DNA of 20,610 nt, taken from contig CAYGBW010000020.1 of assembly GCA_964348185.1 (NCBI GenBank), positions 1-20,610 of the forward strand, written 5' to 3'. Both the position numbers and the translations under genes were made by a program. Positions 1 through 7,916 of this stretch are shown piece by piece. The notes under the pieces are model-generated. The model saw only the letters and a program-made list of their open reading frames with translations. It searched no databases and was not told where the DNA came from. The stretch comes from CAYGBW01 sp964348185. Its GTDB lineage: Bacteria; Desulfobacterota; BSN033; WVXP01. Positions within the stretch are counted from its first letter, which is position 1; the number at the start of each line of letters is the position of its first letter.

Positions 1-144
1 CTCATCAGGAAAGCCGCCAAGGCTGCCATGGATGAGGCGACGCCTATTTCTGACATCCGCGCCTCGGCCGGATATAGGATGAAGATGATTGGTGTTCTCC
101 TAAGGAAGATGATCTCAGACCTCACAGGCATCCGTGGCACTTAG
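1..144 (+). CDS. FAD-binding subunit of a molybdenum hydroxylase (CoxM/XdhB type), C-terminal fragment
   Basis: This is the last 47 codons of a gene that begins left of the window; it is open from base 1 and ends in TAG. The translation contains PISDIRASAGYRMKMIGVLL, which matches the closing motif of the C-terminal domain of CO-dehydrogenase/xanthine-dehydrogenase flavoprotein subunits (pattern P-x-S-D-x-R-A-S-x-x-Y-R). In that family the medium subunit passes electrons from the Mo and FeS subunits through FAD to NAD or a quinone. The substrate cannot be told from this tail. It reads in the same direction as the transporter and amine genes that follow, but is separated from them by 308 bp, so operon membership is open. 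The family call is fairly secure although only the tail is visible. Confidence 0.75.
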   Translation, partial: LIRKAAKAAMDEATPISDIRASAGYRMKMIGVLLRKMISDLTGIRGT

Positions 145-194
145 TGCTCGTTTTCATAAATGTGATGACATAACCGGGTTATTGCAGATTCTTC

Positions 195-280
195 GCCATG
201 CCAAAGGCATGGCCGAGACCTGTCCTTGAGCAAAGCGAAGGGACGACATGGCTTGTCACTCTGAACGAAGTCAAGAGTCC
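195..280. repeat. Dispersed-repeat fragment with a perfect hairpin in the 308-bp gap before the ABC ATPase gene
   Basis: The gap 145-452 has no credible gene. It holds a perfect inverted repeat, GCCATGCC (195-202) and GGCATGGC (206-213) around a 3-base loop. Next comes a stretch (about 218-280) with two related motifs, CTTGAGCAAAGCGAAGGGA and CTCTGAACGAAGTCAAGAG, which resemble a common intergenic repeat seen in many bacterial genomes. There is no T-run after the hairpin, so I do not call it a terminator. I found no convincing promoter in the gap. Confidence 0.5.
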
Positions 281-452
281 CAACCGTATGCTTGTCAAAA
301 TAGGTCACCTTAATTACGAGCAACAGGACTGAGTCTCTGCCCTGATGGAATCGGGGGCATGCATTTTTCCCAGTAATCATTTGCTTTTCAATACGCAACG
401 AATTCTCATCATAGTTCTTGAGGAAATTCGAGAATCGAAAAGGGATCCGATC

Positions 453-1526
453 ATGCCGAGGAACCTGCAGTTAAAGGATTTGACAAAGGCGTTCGGTACG
501 CTCGTGGCCGTTGACAGGGTGAACCTGGACATTCAGGAGAGTGAATTCGTCTGCTTCCTGGGGCCCAGTGGATGTGGAAAAACGACGATCCTCCGGATGA
601 TAACCGGGTTCGAAACACCGACTTCCGGCGAAATCGTGTTTGACGGAAGGGTCATTAACGACCTCGTCCCCCAAAAGCGCGAATTCGGCATCGTCTTTCA
701 ATCCTATGCCCTCTTTCCCAATATGACCGTCTCACAGAACATTGCCTTTGGACTCGAGATGAGGAGAATGCCGAGGGAGAAAATCAGGAACCGGGTTGAC
801 GAAATCCTCGACCTTATCGGTCTAAGGGATTGGCGGAACAACTATCCGGCTCAGCTCAGCGGAGGCCAGCAACAGCGGGTTGCCCTGGGACGGGCCCTTG
901 CTCCCAATCCCACCGTGTTGCTTCTGGATGAGCCCCTAAGCGCCCTAGATGCTAAGATCCGAGTTCGCCTGAGAGCCGTGATCAAACGGCTCCAGCAAGA
1001 GCTTGGCATCACCATGGTTTATGTGACCCACGATCAAGAGGAGGCTCTTGCCATCGCTGATCGGGTTGTGGTGATGGAGGAAGGGGTTTTCAAGCAGGTG
1101 GGCACACCGATCCAGATCTACAAGAGCCCCCAATCCGATTTTGTGGCCGACTTCGTCGGTATCTCAAACTTCTTTGAGGGAGAACGGCAAGACGGCACCG
1201 TGCAGGTGAAGGGTATTCAGTTTGTGGCTCCTGGTGCGGAAGGCCTTCCCTCGAATAAGGTAATCCTCTCCATCAGGCCTGAAAAGATTGAAATCATCAA
1301 CCCCGAGAGACCGCCCCGAGATCTTGAGCCATCAAACATCGTCAAGGGAACAATCGAGGTCATCACCTTTCTGGGAGCCGTCGTGAGAATCCTGGTCATC
1401 GCTGCCAATAGAGACGTGATTGTCGACATGGTGGAGAGGGAGTTCGAGGAAAGACAATTGAACCGGGGGGACGGGGTCGAGATGTATTTCCCTCCTGAGG
1501 CGTTTCTCGTGTACCAGCAGGGTTAG
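453..1526 (+). CDS. ABC transporter ATP-binding protein (PotA/FbpC/PhnT type)
   Basis: This is the ATPase of an importer that energises uptake with the permease encoded next. The 357-residue protein shows Walker A GPSGCGKTT (residues 37-45), a Q-loop in FQSYALFPN, the signature LSGGQQQRVALGRAL, Walker B LLLDEPLSALD and the switch histidine in THDQEEAL. A TOBE-like C-terminal region follows (about 270-350, including SIRPEKIEI). This layout is typical of the Fe3+, polyamine and 2-aminoethylphosphonate importers. I start at the ATG at 453 because homologues begin with a short leader before the ABC domain; the frame is open to 345, but that extension looks like non-coding sequence. AGGG lies about 10 bases upstream. 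No solute-binding protein is in the window, so the substrate is not defined; the neighbouring amine genes suggest an amino compound. Confidence 0.93.
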   Translation: MPRNLQLKDLTKAFGTLVAVDRVNLDIQESEFVCFLGPSGCGKTTILRMITGFETPTSGEIVFDGRVINDLVPQKREFGIVFQSYALFPNMTVSQNIAFGLEMRRMPREKIRNRVDEILDLIGLRDWRNNYPAQLSGGQQQRVALGRALAPNPTVLLLDEPLSALDAKIRVRLRAVIKRLQQELGITMVYVTHDQEEALAIADRVVVMEEGVFKQVGTPIQIYKSPQSDFVADFVGISNFFEGERQDGTVQVKGIQFVAPGAEGLPSNKVILSIRPEKIEIINPERPPRDLEPSNIVKGTIEVITFLGAVVRILVIAANRDVIVDMVEREFEERQLNRGDGVEMYFPPEAFLVYQQG

Positions 1527-1574
1527 GCAGGCCTTGGAATCGTGCTGATTCATCAATAAGAAACAGGATGAACA

Positions 1575-3269
1575 ATGGATCGGTCGTCGAATGAAACGTA
1601 CAGTGTGTCTGCCACTAGCCTTCTTGTCGACAAGCATATCCTGACCGGGGTAACGATTCTCATCGCATTTCTCCTTGTCTTCTTCATGCTCTTTCCGATC
1701 TACAAGATTCTGGTCATGAGTTTTTTCAGGGAAGGCATTTTCGGCTTGGAGAATTTCACCTTTGCCAACTATATCAAATACTTCAGAACGCCCCGGATCT
1801 TCAGATCGCTCACCAACAGTTTCGTTGTTTCAGTCCTGACCATGATCATCACCACAGTGCTGGCCTTCTTTTTTGCCTATGCCCTGACGCGGACCACCAT
1901 CCGCGGTAAGGGCTTTTTTAATACCGTGGCTTTCATGCCGCTCATTGCCCCCTCTATCATCCAGGCCCTGGCCCTGATTCTGCTCTTTGGCCGGAACGGG
2001 CTCATCACCGCCCACCTTTTAGGAGTCGATTGGTCCATATACGGCGCATGGGGGATTGTCATTTCAGAGGTTCTCTACTGTTTTCCTCATGCCCTGGTGA
2101 TCCTCTACACGACCCTCTCCGCGGTAGACACCCGTCTGGATGAGGCGGCCGAAAGCCTTGGGGCTAATGCCCTGCAGGTCTTTTGGAAAGTGACCGTTCC
2201 TTCGGCCAAGTACGGACTTCTCAGCGCGGCTGCCTTGACCTTCAACCTGACGATTACCGATTTCGGAAACCCTGTCGTGATTGGCGGAGACTACAATGTC
2301 CTGGCGACCGAGATCTATGCCCAGGTGACAAATCTCTATCGGTTCGACCTTGGGGCCACGGTGAGCGTCATTCTCCTGGTTCCCTCTGTCGCGGCTTTCA
2401 TGTTCAATTACTACGTTACCAGGAAGAGTTTTGCCCTGATCAGCGGTGCAGCACGCCCATTTATCCGGCCCTCCAGGCCTCTCAGAAAATGGGGATTTAC
2501 GCTTTACTGCAGCCTCGTTTCTGCCTCCATCATCATGGTTTTTGCTACCGTCGTCATGGGGTCGTTTGTGAATGTCTGGCCGTATGATTGGTCGCTCACC
2601 CTGAAACACTATCGGTTTCCCTCTCTCGGAGGATACTCGGCCATCTGGACCAGTTTCTGGATCTCCCTTTTTGTCGGGTTTTTTGGAGCCCTCTTCACCC
2701 TCATTGCGGGTTACATTGTGGAAAAGAAGAAACCCTTTGGCGTGCAACTTCTCTATCTGCTTTCGGTGATGCCAGCGGCGATTCCTGGCCTCGTCCTCGG
2801 GTTGGGGTACATTCTGGCCTTCAACAGGCCGTACTATATCTTCTACGGCACTCCCTGGATTATCATCATCTGCGTGGTCATTGCCAACTTTACCCTGGGT
2901 ACCCTCTCCAGCATCTCGAACATCAAGAACATCGATCCATCCATTGAGGAGGCAGCCACGAGCCTCGGCTCCACCTCTGTGAGCACCTTTGTCCGCTTGA
3001 TCTTCCCCCTATCCCGGGTTGCCTTCTTCCAGAATTTTGTCTACTTCTTCATGCGTTCCATGACCACCATCAGCGCCGTCATCTTTCTCGTTTCTGCGAC
3101 CGTCCATCTGGCGGCCATCGAGATCATCTGGCTCGACAATGACGGCTGGACAGCCAGCGCAGATGCCATGGCCACCTGCGTCATCGCGATTGTTCTGCTT
3201 ATGCTCGGTCTTCTGCGCATCGTAATGGGCAAAAGGGGTGGCCCGGCCTTGCGTGGAGGCACACCCTGA
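1575..3269 (+). CDS. ABC transporter permease, two fused membrane domains (FbpB-like)
   Basis: This is the integral membrane component of the importer. In 564 residues it has two tandem BPD-transport inner-membrane domains, with about twelve hydrophobic helices, the first at about residues 24-50. Each half carries an EAA loop that docks on the ATPase: EAAESLGANALQVFWKVTVP from residue 190 and EEAATSLGSTSVSTFVRLIF from residue 458. The fused arrangement means one permease polypeptide can replace the usual two, as in FbpB and ThiP. The gene begins 48 bp after the ATPase gene with AGGA six bases before the ATG, so the two are probably co-transcribed. The fused form fits iron, thiamine or phosphonate-type importers. 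Substrate unknown; family call secure. Confidence 0.92.
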   Translation: MDRSSNETYSVSATSLLVDKHILTGVTILIAFLLVFFMLFPIYKILVMSFFREGIFGLENFTFANYIKYFRTPRIFRSLTNSFVVSVLTMIITTVLAFFFAYALTRTTIRGKGFFNTVAFMPLIAPSIIQALALILLFGRNGLITAHLLGVDWSIYGAWGIVISEVLYCFPHALVILYTTLSAVDTRLDEAAESLGANALQVFWKVTVPSAKYGLLSAAALTFNLTITDFGNPVVIGGDYNVLATEIYAQVTNLYRFDLGATVSVILLVPSVAAFMFNYYVTRKSFALISGAARPFIRPSRPLRKWGFTLYCSLVSASIIMVFATVVMGSFVNVWPYDWSLTLKHYRFPSLGGYSAIWTSFWISLFVGFFGALFTLIAGYIVEKKKPFGVQLLYLLSVMPAAIPGLVLGLGYILAFNRPYYIFYGTPWIIIICVVIANFTLGTLSSISNIKNIDPSIEEAATSLGSTSVSTFVRLIFPLSRVAFFQNFVYFFMRSMTTISAVIFLVSATVHLAAIEIIWLDNDGWTASADAMATCVIAIVLLMLGLLRIVMGKRGGPALRGGTP

Positions 3270-3391
3270 GGCCAGGATTGAAAGGGTTCACGATTGAATG
3301 GGACATCAAGACCGTATTGACAAAACGAGCGCTGTCGAATAGGCTGTATAGACAGCTAGTCAGCTCTTTGGTCATGGAGAGGAGTGGGGCA

Positions 3392-4489
3392 ATGGATGTG
3401 AAGGATTTTTTTGTTCCCTGGTACGACAGGATCAAGCCTTACAAGACCGATGATATCAGCATGGCCTGGGAGAACCGGGATCTCCACCGCATGTTTGTCA
3501 ATGAAAACCCTATTGCTCCATCTGAAAGAATCGTGGAGGCGGTTGCAAACGCGGTCAGGCTGGGCAATCGTTATCCTGACAATGGGGTTCGTATACGAAG
3601 AAGGATAGCGGAAATGCATGGCCTTGGACCAGACAACGTATACATCGGCAATGGATCCTCAGAGATCATCGAACTCATGTGCAGGCTCTTCCTCGCGCCC
3701 GGTGACGAGATCCTCCTTCCAAACCCCATCTTTTCACTCTATGAAATAAGGGCCCTCAATGTCGGCGCAACTGTCACCCCCATCGACGTAACTCCAGACA
3801 TGCGATACGATACCGACGCCATGCTCGCGGCCATAACCGGGAAAACGAAAATGATGGTTCTCTGCAATCCCAACAATCCCACAGGGGCCTTCATACCCGA
3901 TGGGGATATCAGGCGGCTGTTGGGGGCCGGAATCCCCACTCTCTTTGACGAGGCCTACCTCGAGTATCATCCAGACCATGAATCAAAGGACTACCTGATC
4001 AGGGAGTACCCGAACATGGTGGTGAGTCACACTTTCTCCAAAGCTTATGGAATGGCCGGAATTCGTTTTGGTTACGCCCTCGCCGACGAGACCATCATTC
4101 AGGCTTTCAGGAGAATCCAGATCCCCTGGAGCGCGAGCCTTCTGTCCATAGCCGCGGCTGAGGCAGCCCTGGATGACACGGGTGAACTGAGAAAAAAAGT
4201 CGAATACAACAATGCCCAGCTTCGGTATCTCCATGACGAGTTATCAAAGATCAAGGGTCTCAAGCCCTACTTCTCCTATGGAAACTATATGATTGTCGAT
4301 GCCACAGACCTTGGCGTCAACGGGCAGGAGGTGGTCGACGATCTCTTCGAAAAAAAGAGGATCATGATCAAGGCGATCAAAACCCTCACGGACAGACCCG
4401 GGCTATTCCGAATCAGCGTGGGCACGGCTGAGGAAAATCGAGCCTGCATCGAGGGACTCAGAGCGTTTTTTGCCGCCAAAAGAGGCTAG
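3392..4489 (+). CDS. PLP-dependent class I/II aminotransferase, histidinol-phosphate aminotransferase-like
   Basis: This cytosolic fold-type I aminotransferase has 365 residues, the normal HisC length. Visible motifs are an N-terminal DRIKPYK, NPNNPTG, LFDEAYLEY, the Schiff-base lysine K217 in FSKAYGMAG, and the C-terminal RISVGTAEEN typical of the HisC branch. The frame is open upstream to 3278, but I chose the ATG at 3392: AGGAG sits seven bases before it and homologues start just ahead of the D-x-IKPY motif. Biosynthetic HisC is possible, but no other his gene is present. Its position between an importer and alanine dehydrogenase suggests a catabolic transaminase using pyruvate as amino acceptor. 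That role is inference; the fold and PLP chemistry are secure. Confidence 0.88.
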   Translation: MDVKDFFVPWYDRIKPYKTDDISMAWENRDLHRMFVNENPIAPSERIVEAVANAVRLGNRYPDNGVRIRRRIAEMHGLGPDNVYIGNGSSEIIELMCRLFLAPGDEILLPNPIFSLYEIRALNVGATVTPIDVTPDMRYDTDAMLAAITGKTKMMVLCNPNNPTGAFIPDGDIRRLLGAGIPTLFDEAYLEYHPDHESKDYLIREYPNMVVSHTFSKAYGMAGIRFGYALADETIIQAFRRIQIPWSASLLSIAAAEAALDDTGELRKKVEYNNAQLRYLHDELSKIKGLKPYFSYGNYMIVDATDLGVNGQEVVDDLFEKKRIMIKAIKTLTDRPGLFRISVGTAEENRACIEGLRAFFAAKRG

Positions 4490-4522
4490 CCACCCGGGCC
4501 AAATGGAGGGGTTATCCTTTTA

Positions 4523-4547
4523 GATTTTGGATTTTGGATTTTGGATT
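4523..4547. repeat. Heptanucleotide tandem repeat GATTTTG
   Basis: Three perfect copies of GATTTTG (4523-4543) and a partial fourth lie in the 106-bp gap between the aminotransferase and alanine dehydrogenase genes. TTGACA follows at 4553-4558, but no matching -10 box is seen at the right distance, so I do not call a promoter. The repeat is a familiar intergenic type and probably a slippage-prone tract. Confidence 0.7.
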
Positions 4548-4595
4548 AGGGTTTGACATGCTGGATGAAGCCCTTTCAGGGGAGAGGAGAGAGCC

Positions 4596-5711
4596 ATGAT
4601 CGTTGGAATCCCTACTGAGATAAAGAAACAGGAATACCGAGCCGGCATCGTTCCTGCCGGGGTGAAACAACTGATCGATAGCAAGCATAGGGTGCTCATT
4701 CAGAAGGGAGCCGGTTTGGGTAGTGGTATTAGCGACGGGGAGTATAAGGCCGCAGGCGCCACGATCCTCGACACGGCGAGGGAGATCTATGATGAAGCTG
4801 AGATGATCATGAAGGTCAAGGAGCCCCTGCCAGAAGAATATGAACTCCTCCACGAGGGTCAGATTCTCTATACCTATTTGCACCTGGCACCGGCACCTGA
4901 ACTGACGCGAGCCCTTCTCGAACGGAAGGTCATCGGCATCGCCTATGAGACCATCCAATTGGAGGATGGATCCCTCCCCCTCTTGACGCCGATGAGTGAA
5001 ATCGCGGGTCGCATGTCGATCCAGGTGGGCGCCTTCCATCTGCAAAAAGAACACGGGGGTCGGGGGGTCCTTCTTGGAGGAGTTCCCGGGGTAGCCCCAG
5101 GCAACGTGGCGATTCTCGGCGGGGGGACCGTGGGGACGAATGCTGCAAAGATGGCTGTGGGAATCGGTGCAAAGGTCTCAATACTCGACATCAATCTTGA
5201 GAGACTGAGGTACCTGGACGATATCTTTGGAAGCAAGATCGTCACCCTGATGTCGGACAGTCACAATATCGAGGAAATGGTCACCCAGGCTGATCTGATC
5301 ATCGGAGCTGTCCTAATCCCGGGCGCACGGGCCCCGAGGTTGGTCAGTCGCCAGATGCTTTCCATGATGAAGAAAGGCGCCGTCATCGTGGATGTCGCGG
5401 TTGACCAGGGGGGCTGCATCGAGACCATTCACCCGACTTACCATGACGACCCGACCTATGAGGTCGACGGAATCATCCACTACGGCGTGGCCAATATGCC
5501 CGGAGCCGTGGCAAGAACATCGACCTTTGCCCTGACGAACACCACGCTCCCCTATGCCCTGAAAATCGCCAACCTGGGATGGAAGGATGCGGCCAGAAGG
5601 GATAGGAGCCTTCTGAGGGGGATCAATCTGGTTGAAGGGGTGTTGAGCTGTCACCCTGTCGGTGAGGCCATGGGGATCGCCTGTGTTCCCGTCGAGACAC
5701 TGGTCGATTGA
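4596..5711 (+). CDS. ald: Alanine dehydrogenase
   Basis: This enzyme catalyses reversible NAD-dependent oxidative deamination of L-alanine to pyruvate and ammonium. The 371-residue protein is full length and keeps every residue I would look for: R15 and K75 (pyruvate binding), H96 (catalytic acid/base), the NAD-binding loop GGGTVG (175-180), D198 at the end of the following strand, and the catalytic D270 in VAVDQGG. It begins MIVGIPTEIKKQEYR, as family members do. The start is supported by GGAGAGGAGAG just upstream. Directly downstream of an aminotransferase, Ald could regenerate pyruvate from alanine formed by transamination, the coupling known from taurine-pyruvate aminotransferase pathways. 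It is probably co-transcribed with the aminotransferase gene (106-bp gap). Confidence 0.96.
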   Translation: MIVGIPTEIKKQEYRAGIVPAGVKQLIDSKHRVLIQKGAGLGSGISDGEYKAAGATILDTAREIYDEAEMIMKVKEPLPEEYELLHEGQILYTYLHLAPAPELTRALLERKVIGIAYETIQLEDGSLPLLTPMSEIAGRMSIQVGAFHLQKEHGGRGVLLGGVPGVAPGNVAILGGGTVGTNAAKMAVGIGAKVSILDINLERLRYLDDIFGSKIVTLMSDSHNIEEMVTQADLIIGAVLIPGARAPRLVSRQMLSMMKKGAVIVDVAVDQGGCIETIHPTYHDDPTYEVDGIIHYGVANMPGAVARTSTFALTNTTLPYALKIANLGWKDAARRDRSLLRGINLVEGVLSCHPVGEAMGIACVPVETLVD

Positions 5712-5730
5712 GCAGCTGGGCTGTTTGTTG

Positions 5731-5756
5731 GGCACCGGTTTTGGCCACCGGTTGCC
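5731..5756. promoter_or_regulatory. Imperfect dyad upstream of the GntR gene, candidate operator
   Basis: GGCACCGGT (5731-5739) and ACCGGTTGCC (5747-5756) form an inverted repeat with one extra base in the right arm and a seven-base spacer. It lies in the 81-bp gap between ald and the GntR/UTRA gene. GntR-type regulators bind short dyads and often control their own operon, so this is a plausible operator. It could instead be an mRNA stem-loop. No -35/-10 pair was recognised. Confidence 0.4.
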
Positions 5757-5792
5757 AGGTGAAGTCCTGTTGGATTTGAGCGCGGTGATCCC

Positions 5793-6554
5793 ATGACAGA
5801 AATCGTCAACGAAAAGAGCCGGATTCCGAAGTATCTTCAGATTGAAGGTTGGATCGAGGAGATGATCACCAAGGAGCGGTTTCAGATAGGAGACAGGCTC
5901 CCCTCAGAGGCTAGACTCGCCGCCCTGTGCGGCGTCAACCGCAACACGATCCGCCAGGCTATTTCTGAACTGGCGAGCCGGGGATTGCTTTACACCAAGA
6001 ACGGCGTGGGAACTTTCATCAGTTCCAAGATGCCGGAAAGGGCCAGATACTCCCTCGACCATATCTCTAGCTTCGCCGAAGACATGCGCTATGCGGGATA
6101 CAAACCGAGAACCCGGGTCATCTCGAAGAGCGTTATCGTGGCCACGGAGGAGATTTCACATAAATTGATGCTGGGGACCAGCCCAAAGGTCATCCAGATT
6201 TCTCGCCTCCGAATGGGAGACCAGATGCCCTTCATTCTGGAGAAAAGCCATCTTCCCTATGAGGAATTCAAGGAGATTCTGCACCGGGACCTCACCGGTT
6301 CCCTCTACCAACTTCTGGTCGATGAATTCGGCGTGGAACTCGACCGTTCCGTTCAGAATTTCAGGGCCGTGCTTCTGACCGGTTCAGAAGCTCGACTGCT
6401 CAAGGTTCCCCGGAACTCCCCGGGGATATTCCTAGAAAGCATCATTTACAACACAAAAGGCGTCGCAGTCGAACTACTCCAATCACACTATCGGGGCGAA
6501 AAATATGTGTTTCAGGTCCATTCGGGAAATTATCGGGTGAACCTGGAGGTATGA
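5793..6554 (+). CDS. GntR family transcriptional regulator with UTRA ligand-binding domain (HutC subfamily)
   Basis: This is a cytosolic DNA-binding repressor or activator of 253 residues. The N-terminal winged helix-turn-helix (about 13-80) shows GDRLPSEARLAALCGVNRNT followed by IRQAISELASRGLLYTKNG, the standard GntR pattern. Residues about 95-245 fit the UTRA domain, which binds small-molecule effectors such as sugar phosphates, amino acids or urocanate. Its stop codon overlaps the next start (ATGA), so it is translationally coupled to the transaldolase-like gene and very likely regulates that operon, possibly through the dyad at 5731-5756. The ligand is unknown, but is probably the substrate or an intermediate of the pathway encoded around it. 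No strong Shine-Dalgarno is visible before the ATG. Confidence 0.92.
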   Translation: MTEIVNEKSRIPKYLQIEGWIEEMITKERFQIGDRLPSEARLAALCGVNRNTIRQAISELASRGLLYTKNGVGTFISSKMPERARYSLDHISSFAEDMRYAGYKPRTRVISKSVIVATEEISHKLMLGTSPKVIQISRLRMGDQMPFILEKSHLPYEEFKEILHRDLTGSLYQLLVDEFGVELDRSVQNFRAVLLTGSEARLLKVPRNSPGIFLESIIYNTKGVAVELLQSHYRGEKYVFQVHSGNYRVNLEV

Positions 6555-7795
6555 TGGAAACGTTGAGGACGAGGAGGTCAAGGGAAATGGCCGAAAAGAG
6601 CGTGCTGGAGCGATTGCAGGAAGCGAACATGGACGCAGAGATCTGGTGGGATTCATCTCCCCTGGTTTACAGAAGCTGGGCGTCCAGCATGGTAGAGAAA
6701 GCTCCTGAGGGAAAAAAGAAAACCTGGGAGAACGAGTTGAAGCGCGTCTTCGATCCAGACAATCCGAAGGAGACCCTGTTTCGGGGCGTTACGACCAACC
6801 CCCCTCTGAGCTATAACGCGATCAAAGATAACCCCAGAGTCTGGGGTGAGATCGTGAAGGGTCTGATGACGGAACACCCTGACCAAGGGGTCGAGGAGAT
6901 CTTCTGGTTGACATACAAGGAAATCGTGAAGAGGGGGGCCGAGTATTTCCTTCCAGTGTGGGAAGAATCCGAACATACCTATGGATATCTCTCCGGCCAG
7001 GTTGATCCCAGGGACTGCTATGATTCCGATCGGATGTTCGAGCAGGCTCTCGATCTCGCCGAGCTCAGCCCCAATATCATGATCAAAGCCCCGGGAACCC
7101 GCCAGGGCTATGAACTCATTGAAAGGCTTACGGCGAAAGGCATTGCAACAAACAACACGTTGGCCTTCACCGTGCCACAATTCGTGGCCTGCATGGAGGC
7201 CGTCCAGAGGGGGTTGGAGAAGGCCAGGAAAGACAGGGTGGACATGTTCCGGTGGCGATCGGTTATCACCCACATGTCCGCTCGATACGGGACTTTGGGA
7301 GACCTCAAGGCCCAGGCCGAGGCCAGGGGTATTGAACTGAACGAGGCAGACATCCGATGGGCAGAGCTTGCCATCTTCAAGCAGGGGTATAGAATTATCG
7401 AGGAGAAGGGATACCCCAACAAGATGCTCATGTGCAGCATGCGAATCAGCCCACCCATGAATGACGGAAGTGCGGCCAGCTGGCACATTGAGAAGATCGC
7501 AGGGGGTGATGTGGTCTACACCTGTCCTCCAAAATACATCGGTGAGCTGATGGAAGTGGAGGACAAGATGAGACCCTTCAACCCCGAGGCCATTCGTGAG
7601 GAACCTCCTCAGCAGTCCATGGAAAAACTTCTCCGCCTTCCCTATTTTGTCCAGGCTTATGAGCCCGACGGGATGACAAAGGACCAGTTCAACAAGCATG
7701 GAGCCCTTGTTGCGACAGCCAGTGAGTTCTCCAAAGCAACCCGTGCAACGGTCGATTTCGTTGCCCAGCAGTTCCAGGCCGAGGGGAAGATGTAG
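6551..7795 (+). CDS. Transaldolase-family protein, uncharacterised subgroup
   Basis: This 414-residue class I aldolase-like protein is longer than transaldolase B (about 317). Comparing motifs with TalB, I place the catalytic Asp at D34 (IWWDSSP), the Asn at N83 (GVTTNPP) and the Schiff-base lysine at K179 (MIKAPGTRQG). The phosphate-binding Ser/Arg pair maps to S296 and R298 (CSMRI). At the position of TalB Glu96 (motif EVDAR) this protein has Q150 (GQVDPR); fructose-6-phosphate aldolase also has Gln there, so aldol cleavage rather than dihydroxyacetone transfer is possible. The first ATG overlaps the GntR stop and has GGAGG close by. A second ATG at 6587, with AGGAGG nine bases upstream, is an equally good start. 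The fold is likely; the substrate is unknown, and the company of a corrinoid methyl-transfer pair is unusual for this family. Confidence 0.82.
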   Translation: MMETLRTRRSREMAEKSVLERLQEANMDAEIWWDSSPLVYRSWASSMVEKAPEGKKKTWENELKRVFDPDNPKETLFRGVTTNPPLSYNAIKDNPRVWGEIVKGLMTEHPDQGVEEIFWLTYKEIVKRGAEYFLPVWEESEHTYGYLSGQVDPRDCYDSDRMFEQALDLAELSPNIMIKAPGTRQGYELIERLTAKGIATNNTLAFTVPQFVACMEAVQRGLEKARKDRVDMFRWRSVITHMSARYGTLGDLKAQAEARGIELNEADIRWAELAIFKQGYRIIEEKGYPNKMLMCSMRISPPMNDGSAASWHIEKIAGGDVVYTCPPKYIGELMEVEDKMRPFNPEAIREEPPQQSMEKLLRLPYFVQAYEPDGMTKDQFNKHGALVATASEFSKATRATVDFVAQQFQAEGKM

Positions 7796-7855
7796 ACCCC
7801 GCATCAAGACACCACGGCAACCCCTTCTGTCCGGGACCTTCCGCTCCGTGCACGG

Positions 7856-7885
7856 CCCCCCTTCCGTGCGGTACGGGGGGAGGGG
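7856..7885 (+). other. GC-rich stem-loop between the transaldolase-like and corrinoid protein genes
   Basis: Bases 7860-7867 pair with 7873-7880 around the loop GCGGT (two G-T pairs included), and four further C-G pairs are possible after a one-base bulge. The 121-bp gap holds no gene. There is no T-run, so this is more likely an mRNA processing, stability or attenuation structure than a classical terminator. It ends 31 bases before the GTG start of the corrinoid gene. Confidence 0.45.
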
Positions 7886-7916
7886 ATGATCTATCTCGAG
7901 AAAGGAGCTCCTGAAA

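Noticed and set aside
195..213. Terminator after the molybdenum-hydroxylase gene
   Set aside because: The hairpin is perfect but no T-run follows on either strand and repeat sequence adjoins it.
345..452. Longer N-terminus for the ABC ATPase
   Set aside because: The extra 36 residues precede the normal start of the ABC domain and show no conserved sequence.
2064..2747. A 227-codon open frame antisense to the permease gene
   Set aside because: Its charged, Gly/Arg/Asp-rich composition is the usual complement of a hydrophobic membrane-protein gene.
7793..7916. Amber readthrough extending the transaldolase-like protein
   Set aside because: The frame stays open past the TAG, but leads through a GC-rich hairpin and overlaps the corrinoid gene out of frame. 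No pyrrolysine context is evident.
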